Below, one piece after another: positions 59,801 through 64,000 of a DNA stretch of 64,000 bases; the stretch's first letter is position 1, and each line of letters begins with the position of its first letter. The stretch is from Flavihumibacter solisilvae (lineage in GTDB: Bacteria; Bacteroidota; Bacteroidia; Chitinophagales; Chitinophagaceae), in assembly GCF_000814475.1 (NCBI RefSeq), contig NZ_JSVC01000011.1, positions 1-64,000 on the forward strand. The letters run 5' to 3'. Position numbers and translations under genes: made by a program. The notes under the pieces are model-generated. The model had not been told where the DNA came from and did no database searches. It saw only the letters and a list, made by a program, of their open reading frames with translations.

Positions 59801-61896
59801 GATATCGGATGGGTGCGTTGAGTTTTATTTTTCTTTTCTGCCGGCAGGATCGCTTCGTTCATCATTTTTACTGTTCTTCTCTCCGGTGCCGGAGGAGTTT
59901 CTTCCGGTTGTTCTTTTGGAAATGTTGCTCCACGCTCAAGGAACCGGCGGATCACGCTGGTATCATTGGTCATTTTAAACCATTTGAACGCGCGGATCGA
60001 ATCCTGTTTGTATTGTTCGCGGATCACCCATCCCGGCATCAGGTCTGCTGCGGCGATTCGTTCCACTTCTTTAATGCGCTCCGGACGAAGGGTGTCGTTA
60101 AGATACTTTTCCATCATCAGGGCGGCGATAGGACCAGCCCAGGTGCCACCATAGCCTGCGTTTTCGACAACCACAGCGATAGCGATTTTTGGATCTTCAC
60201 GAGGGGCGAAGCAAACGAAAACCGAGTTGTCCTTCAGCTTTGTCCTTTTCCCGTCTATCACGCGGTAGTTTTCAGCCGTACCGGTTTTAGCACAAACATT
60301 AATACCAGGAAGCTGTGCCATTTTTGCTGTACCAATTTCCACCACATCCTGCATGCCCGACATTACGGCTTCAAATGCTTCATCAGAAATTTTGGTAAGC
60401 GGCTCATGCTTTTGCCTGAATTTGTTCATTAAGGTATCTTCAGCTGTTTCAAGGTCGAATTTGTCCACGAAGTGAGGAGTATAATAATATCCCTTGTTGG
60501 CAATGATGCACATCGAGTTGGCGAGCTGGAGCGGTGTGGCAAGCATCATATCCTGCCCGATCCCGAGCGTAAGGTTTGTACATGAATTCCACGAATTGCG
60601 GTAAACCTTGTTATACACGGAACTGTCGGGGATATTGCCTTTGTCTTCACTTGGCAGGTCAACGCCTACCCGTACCCCAAGGTCAAATGCGTTCATATAA
60701 TATTTCCACTCCTGGTAACCGTTCTTGACATTTCCGAACTTGTTTGCGTCTACAGCCAACCGGTAGATGTGTGTAAAATAGGAGTTACAGGAATTGGCGA
60801 TTGCCAGCCGAAGGTTCGCAGCATGCCCGGGGTTGCTGTGAAGGCATTTAACCGGTCTTGCGCACCCGTAGTAGGCACCGTTGCACCCTATTCCGAACGA
60901 TGGTGAAATTACGCCCTCATCAAGCGCTACCAGCGCACCGAGCGGTTTGAATGTTGACCCTGGCGGATATTGTCCTTTGATGGCCCGGTTCAGGAGCGGG
61001 CTGCTTACATCAAGAAACAGCTTGTTGAAATTCTTCTGTTTATCGGGCCCTGTCAGCATGTTGGGATCATAGTTTGGTCCGGAGGCCATTGCTATAATGC
61101 CACCCGTTTTGGGCTCGATGGCAACAAGGCCACCGACCTTGCCCTTCATAAGTTTTTCTGCGAGTTGCTGAACTTCAATATCGAGGTAAGTGCGCAGGTT
61201 CCTACCGGCTACAGCAGCTGTGTCGAAAGCTCCATTTTCGTATTTACCGACAAGCCTGTTCTTATTATCCTTGATCATGTATTCAACACCCCGCTTCCCC
61301 ATCAACACATTCTCGTAGTACTGTTCGAGCCCGCTTCTTCCAACGAAGTCACCGAGACGGTAAAAATTATCTGAACGCTTGATGATATTGGAATCTGCTT
61401 CGCCGATATAACCCAGGATATGAGCCGCTGCCCTGAAAGGATAAGTGCGCACCGGGCGCTCCACGAGGCTGAATCCCGGAAACTTGTAAATGTTCTCTTC
61501 CAGGCGTGCGTGTACTACGGGCGGAAGCAGGTCTTCAAATATACTGGGGCGATAACGGCCGTTCTTTATGATGGAAGTAATGATCCGCTTCCGGAATTCC
61601 GCGGTATCGATGCCCAGTAACTGGCAGAGGTAATTAGTGTCCACACCTTTAATCTGTGTGGGCGTTACCTCCAGGTCATACATGATCGTATTGTTGAGAA
61701 TGGCCTTGCCCTTGCGGTCGTAAATGATCCCGCGGTCGGGATATTTTACTTTCGGGTATACGGCATTATTCAGCGCAAGTGTTTTGTATTTACCGGAAAA
61801 CAGCTGAAGGTTCACCAGCTGCACCAGAATAACGATGAATATGCCTGCAAAGATCAGCCGGATTACTGTGGAACGTGATTGGTTGAATACAGACAT
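59797..61896 (-). CDS. mrdA: Penicillin-binding protein 2
   Basis: 699 residues from the ATG at 61896 (MSVFNQSRSTVIR); a longer frame upstream adds no conserved residues. One N-terminal membrane anchor is followed by the dimerisation domain and the transpeptidase domain. Active-site motifs are STFK (GQYPPGSTFKPLGALV), SCN (ANSCNSYF) and KTG (CAKTGTAEN). It cross-links peptidoglycan in the elongation complex with RodA and MreBCD. A Pro/Glu-rich C-terminal tail (PEETPPAPERR) follows. Confidence 0.96.
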   Translation of the reverse strand: MSVFNQSRSTVIRLIFAGIFIVILVQLVNLQLFSGKYKTLALNNAVYPKVKYPDRGIIYDRKGKAILNNTIMYDLEVTPTQIKGVDTNYLCQLLGIDTAEFRKRIITSIIKNGRYRPSIFEDLLPPVVHARLEENIYKFPGFSLVERPVRTYPFRAAAHILGYIGEADSNIIKRSDNFYRLGDFVGRSGLEQYYENVLMGKRGVEYMIKDNKNRLVGKYENGAFDTAAVAGRNLRTYLDIEVQQLAEKLMKGKVGGLVAIEPKTGGIIAMASGPNYDPNMLTGPDKQKNFNKLFLDVSSPLLNRAIKGQYPPGSTFKPLGALVALDEGVISPSFGIGCNGAYYGCARPVKCLHSNPGHAANLRLAIANSCNSYFTHIYRLAVDANKFGNVKNGYQEWKYYMNAFDLGVRVGVDLPSEDKGNIPDSSVYNKVYRNSWNSCTNLTLGIGQDMMLATPLQLANSMCIIANKGYYYTPHFVDKFDLETAEDTLMNKFRQKHEPLTKISDEAFEAVMSGMQDVVEIGTAKMAQLPGINVCAKTGTAENYRVIDGKRTKLKDNSVFVCFAPREDPKIAIAVVVENAGYGGTWAGPIAALMMEKYLNDTLRPERIKEVERIAAADLMPGWVIREQYKQDSIRAFKWFKMTNDTSVIRRFLERGATFPKEQPEETPPAPERRTVKMMNEAILPAEKKNKTQRTHPIS

Positions 61897-61973
61897 AGAT
61901 ATATTGAAAATTGCAGATTGCGAAATTACATAACTCCCCAATCCAAAATCTACAACTTTCGGCCGGAATTCTG

Positions 61974-62507
61974 TTATGCAGTGTTTGTCCGGTACCTTTC
62001 CTTGCGGTAAAACAGTAATTCAGTGATCAGGATCAACAACAGGCTGACCGCAGTGGTGGCCCCGACTTTACCAAGGAAATACCAGAAGTTGCCAAACTCC
62101 ATCCATTCCAGGAAGACAAGGTAGCCGTGATGTAATAAGGTCAGTACCAGTACAAAGAGTGAATAGGGCGCCAATCCCATACTATGAATGGAGGGTGCGC
62201 CATAGCTCTGTTCGGCACCTTCCTGCCTGATCAGGATATTGACGAGGAACGGGCGGACATATGCTATCAGCACGCAGGCAGCAGCATGTAAGCCGGGTGT
62301 TAACAAAAAGTAGTCGAGTGACAGTCCATAAACAAATGCCACTATCATCAGCCAGGTGCGACCCAGGCTGAAAGGCAACCAGAGCACATACAGAAAATAA
62401 AGATATGGTACGATGAACCGGTGCAATGGCGGAATCTTATGAAGGATATACACCTGCACCAGGATGAATGCAAAAAAGCGGAAGATATTTTTTAAAAGGT
62501 CATTCAT
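61974..62507 (-). CDS. mreD: Rod shape-determining protein MreD
   Basis: 177 residues with five or so hydrophobic segments, starting MNDLLKNIFRFFAFILVQVYILHKI. MreD family resemblance comes from LPFSLGRTWLMIVAFVYGLSLDYFLLTPGLHAAACVLIAYVRP and the conserved position between mreC and mrdA. It is a membrane part of the elongation complex. The start overlaps the mreC stop by 8 bp. Confidence 0.9.
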   Translation of the reverse strand: MNDLLKNIFRFFAFILVQVYILHKIPPLHRFIVPYLYFLYVLWLPFSLGRTWLMIVAFVYGLSLDYFLLTPGLHAAACVLIAYVRPFLVNILIRQEGAEQSYGAPSIHSMGLAPYSLFVLVLTLLHHGYLVFLEWMEFGNFWYFLGKVGATTAVSLLLILITELLFYRKERYRTNTA

Positions 62508-63354
62508 TTGTCTTGCGGGTATTAGCTTCCAGCATTCTCTGTTCCTCCAGTTGCTTGTTCTGAACTATATATACATGTTGTACCGTGGAAAAATTAGTAG
62601 CGGAACGAAGCCTGAGGGTAAGGAAATTGGTACTCGGATCATTCACTACAGTATCAACGGTACCAACAAGGATATTCGCCGGGAAAATGGAAGAGAGTTC
62701 ACTCGTAATAACTGAATCGCCTTTGTTGATTTTGACGTTTTTCGGGATATTTCTCATTTGTACAAACTGTGGACTGATTCCGTCCCAGCTTATGGTTCCC
62801 CTGTCGCCTGAGGTCTTCAGTTTCGCATCCACCTTGAATTGCCGGCTCAGCATTGTCATAACCGTAGAGAAGTTAGAACTCACATTCACTATTCTGCCTA
62901 CAACTCCCCTCGGACCAATAACACCCATATCTACATTCACCCCCTGGTTCAATCCGCGATGAAGGGTGAAAAAATTGGTTTGCGTCGTAACGAAGCTGCC
63001 CACTACTTTGGCATCCCGGTAAAAATATTTCTGGTCCAGCACGAGTGAATCAACCCTGATGGAATCGACCACCAGCTGACGGGTGGTATCGGCGCCCTGG
63101 TAGTTGCTTCTCAGCAGCTCGCGCAGGTGCACATTTTCCTGAACCAGCGACTCATTTGCCTTCTTTAGCTTGAAATAATATTCGACTGTGTTGTACCTGG
63201 TATTGACGCTTCCGGTGATTTCGCTGGCTACACTCATAAAGGCAGCTTCATGATACCGGTTGTACCGGAACAGGAATGAAAGGGCCAGCACCTGCAGCGC
63301 AAGAAAAAACAGGAAGTTGAAATACCTGCGAATGAAGAGAAATATATTACGCAT
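62500..63354 (-). CDS. mreC: Rod shape-determining protein MreC
   Basis: 284 residues. A basic N-terminus and one membrane helix (FNFLFFLALQVLALSFLF) are followed by a coiled coil (LKKANESLVQENVHLRELL) and two beta domains with QTNFFTLHRGLNQGVNVDMGVIGPRGVVGRI. MreC is the periplasmic scaffold joining MreB, MreD and PBP2. It lies 17 bp after mreB. Confidence 0.95.
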   Translation of the reverse strand: MRNIFLFIRRYFNFLFFLALQVLALSFLFRYNRYHEAAFMSVASEITGSVNTRYNTVEYYFKLKKANESLVQENVHLRELLRSNYQGADTTRQLVVDSIRVDSLVLDQKYFYRDAKVVGSFVTTQTNFFTLHRGLNQGVNVDMGVIGPRGVVGRIVNVSSNFSTVMTMLSRQFKVDAKLKTSGDRGTISWDGISPQFVQMRNIPKNVKINKGDSVITSELSSIFPANILVGTVDTVVNDPSTNFLTLRLRSATNFSTVQHVYIVQNKQLEEQRMLEANTRKTNE

Positions 63355-63371
63355 ACTGCCGCTTCAGCTTA

Positions 63372-64000
63372 TCAGCGCATTACAAAAGGATACCTGTCGT
63401 AGTTCTTCAACGCGATACCTGTACCGCGAACAACGCTTTTCAGCGGATCATCGGCAACGTGCACCGGCAGCTTGATCTTTTGACTCAGGCGTTTATCCAG
63501 TCCGCGCAACAAAGCACCACCCCCGGTTATATACAGCCCACGGCGGTAAATATCCGCTGCGAGTTCGGGTGGTGTAGTCTCGAGCGCTTTGAGGATGGCT
63601 TCTTCAATTTTGAAGATGCTCTTATCCAGAGCTTCCGCGATTTCCTGGAAGCTGACCATGATTTGTTTGGGGATACCAGTTACCAGGTCACGGCCGTTAA
63701 CGGGAATATCATCCGGCGGATTTTCCAGGTCTTTCATGGCAGCACCGATCTGGATCTTGATCTGCTCAGCAGTTCTCTCTCCAATCAGCAGGCTGTGGTA
63801 GCGGCGAAGCGCTTCCATAATGTCTGCGGTAAATTCATCACCGGCAATACGGATGGACTGGTCGCACACGATTCCCGCAAGGGCAATTACCGTGATGCCG
63901 GTAGTACCACCACCGATGTCAATGATCATGTTACCAACCGGCTCTTCTACATCGATACCAATACCGAGTGCAGCAGCCATGGGTTCATGAATGAGGTATA
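63372..64000 (-). CDS. mreB: Rod shape-determining protein MreB (N-terminus outside window)
   Basis: The last 209 codons of an actin-like ATPase are visible. Reading in from the edge gives YLIHEPMAAALGIG, then VGNMIIDIGGGTTGITVIALAGIV (the phosphate-2 loop) and YITGGGALLRGLDKRLSQKI near the C-terminus, ending YPFVMR. MreB forms filaments that guide lateral wall synthesis. It is the first gene of mreB-mreC-mreD-mrdA-rodA on the minus strand. The N-terminal part and promoter lie beyond the window. Confidence 0.96.
   Translation of the reverse strand, partial: YLIHEPMAAALGIGIDVEEPVGNMIIDIGGGTTGITVIALAGIVCDQSIRIAGDEFTADIMEALRRYHSLLIGERTAEQIKIQIGAAMKDLENPPDDIPVNGRDLVTGIPKQIMVSFQEIAEALDKSIFKIEEAILKALETTPPELAADIYRRGLYITGGGALLRGLDKRLSQKIKLPVHVADDPLKSVVRGTGIALKNYDRYPFVMR

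Overview
The window is a chromosomal piece of a Bacteroidota genome, most likely a member of the Chitinophagaceae. This is inferred from gene content: two SusC-like TonB-dependent receptors with carboxypeptidase-regulatory-like domains, ftsX-DUF3098-uppP, the atpBEFHA order with a long histidine-rich N-terminus on subunit a, DUF5690, and a split transketolase. Promoters often carry the Bacteroidota -7 element TAnnTTTG, and Shine-Dalgarno sequences are almost absent, with one striking exception at greA. I saw no tRNA, rRNA, CRISPR array, prophage or insertion sequence.

Layout. 1-10 kb is an accessory-looking run on the plus strand: a partial gene, a frameshifted two-membrane-segment pseudogene, lipoproteins, an acyltransferase, an EthD-like protein, two RibD-C/dihydrofolate-reductase-like paralogues, an alpha/beta hydrolase, an S41 protease, a GNAT, an orphan PAS histidine kinase and DUF2200. 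10-26 kb is housekeeping: leuS, ftsX, uppP, an MFS transporter, metallo-hydrolases, ruvC, a HIT hydrolase, a LuxR-type regulator, greA, a D-2-hydroxyacid dehydrogenase, rsmA and pdxA. 26-32.6 kb is a compact seven-gene minus-strand operon running from a TonB-dependent receptor through a small regulator and an ABC-2 exporter to a LolA-like periplasmic protein. 33.5-37.7 kb holds atpBEFHA without atpG. 37.8-39.6 kb is an MsbA-like ABC exporter.

39.6-52.7 kb looks like a phosphate-response region: a secreted protein with a possible clan-CD (caspase-like) His/Cys pair, a PhoB/PhoR-type two-component pair, DUF5690, a beta-helix lipoprotein and TonB-dependent receptor operon, an OprO/P-type porin, and a DUF47 (PhoU-like) plus PiT phosphate transporter pair. 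52.8-55.8 kb has rfbA, galE and a transketolase C-terminal half. 55.9-57.7 kb is an ECF sigma-factor operon. 57.7-64 kb is an MBL-fold hydrolase followed by the rod-shape cluster rodA, mrdA, mreD, mreC and mreB (cut by the window edge).

The main find is a candidate Pho-box system. Several promoters carry tandem 7-mers with consensus near GGTAACA/CTTAACA at exactly 11-bp period. The proximal unit ends 9 bp before a TAnnTTTG element. The best sites precede the 46.5-49.3 kb TonB receptor (six units) and a secreted protein gene at 22.0 kb (four units), and these two share an identical 18-mer. Weaker versions precede the response regulator and the porin. The second find is the greA leader: a strong promoter element, a terminator-like hairpin with a U-rich tract, then a near-perfect Shine-Dalgarno sequence, which suggests attenuation. 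All coordinates and repeats were read by eye; no database search was run.
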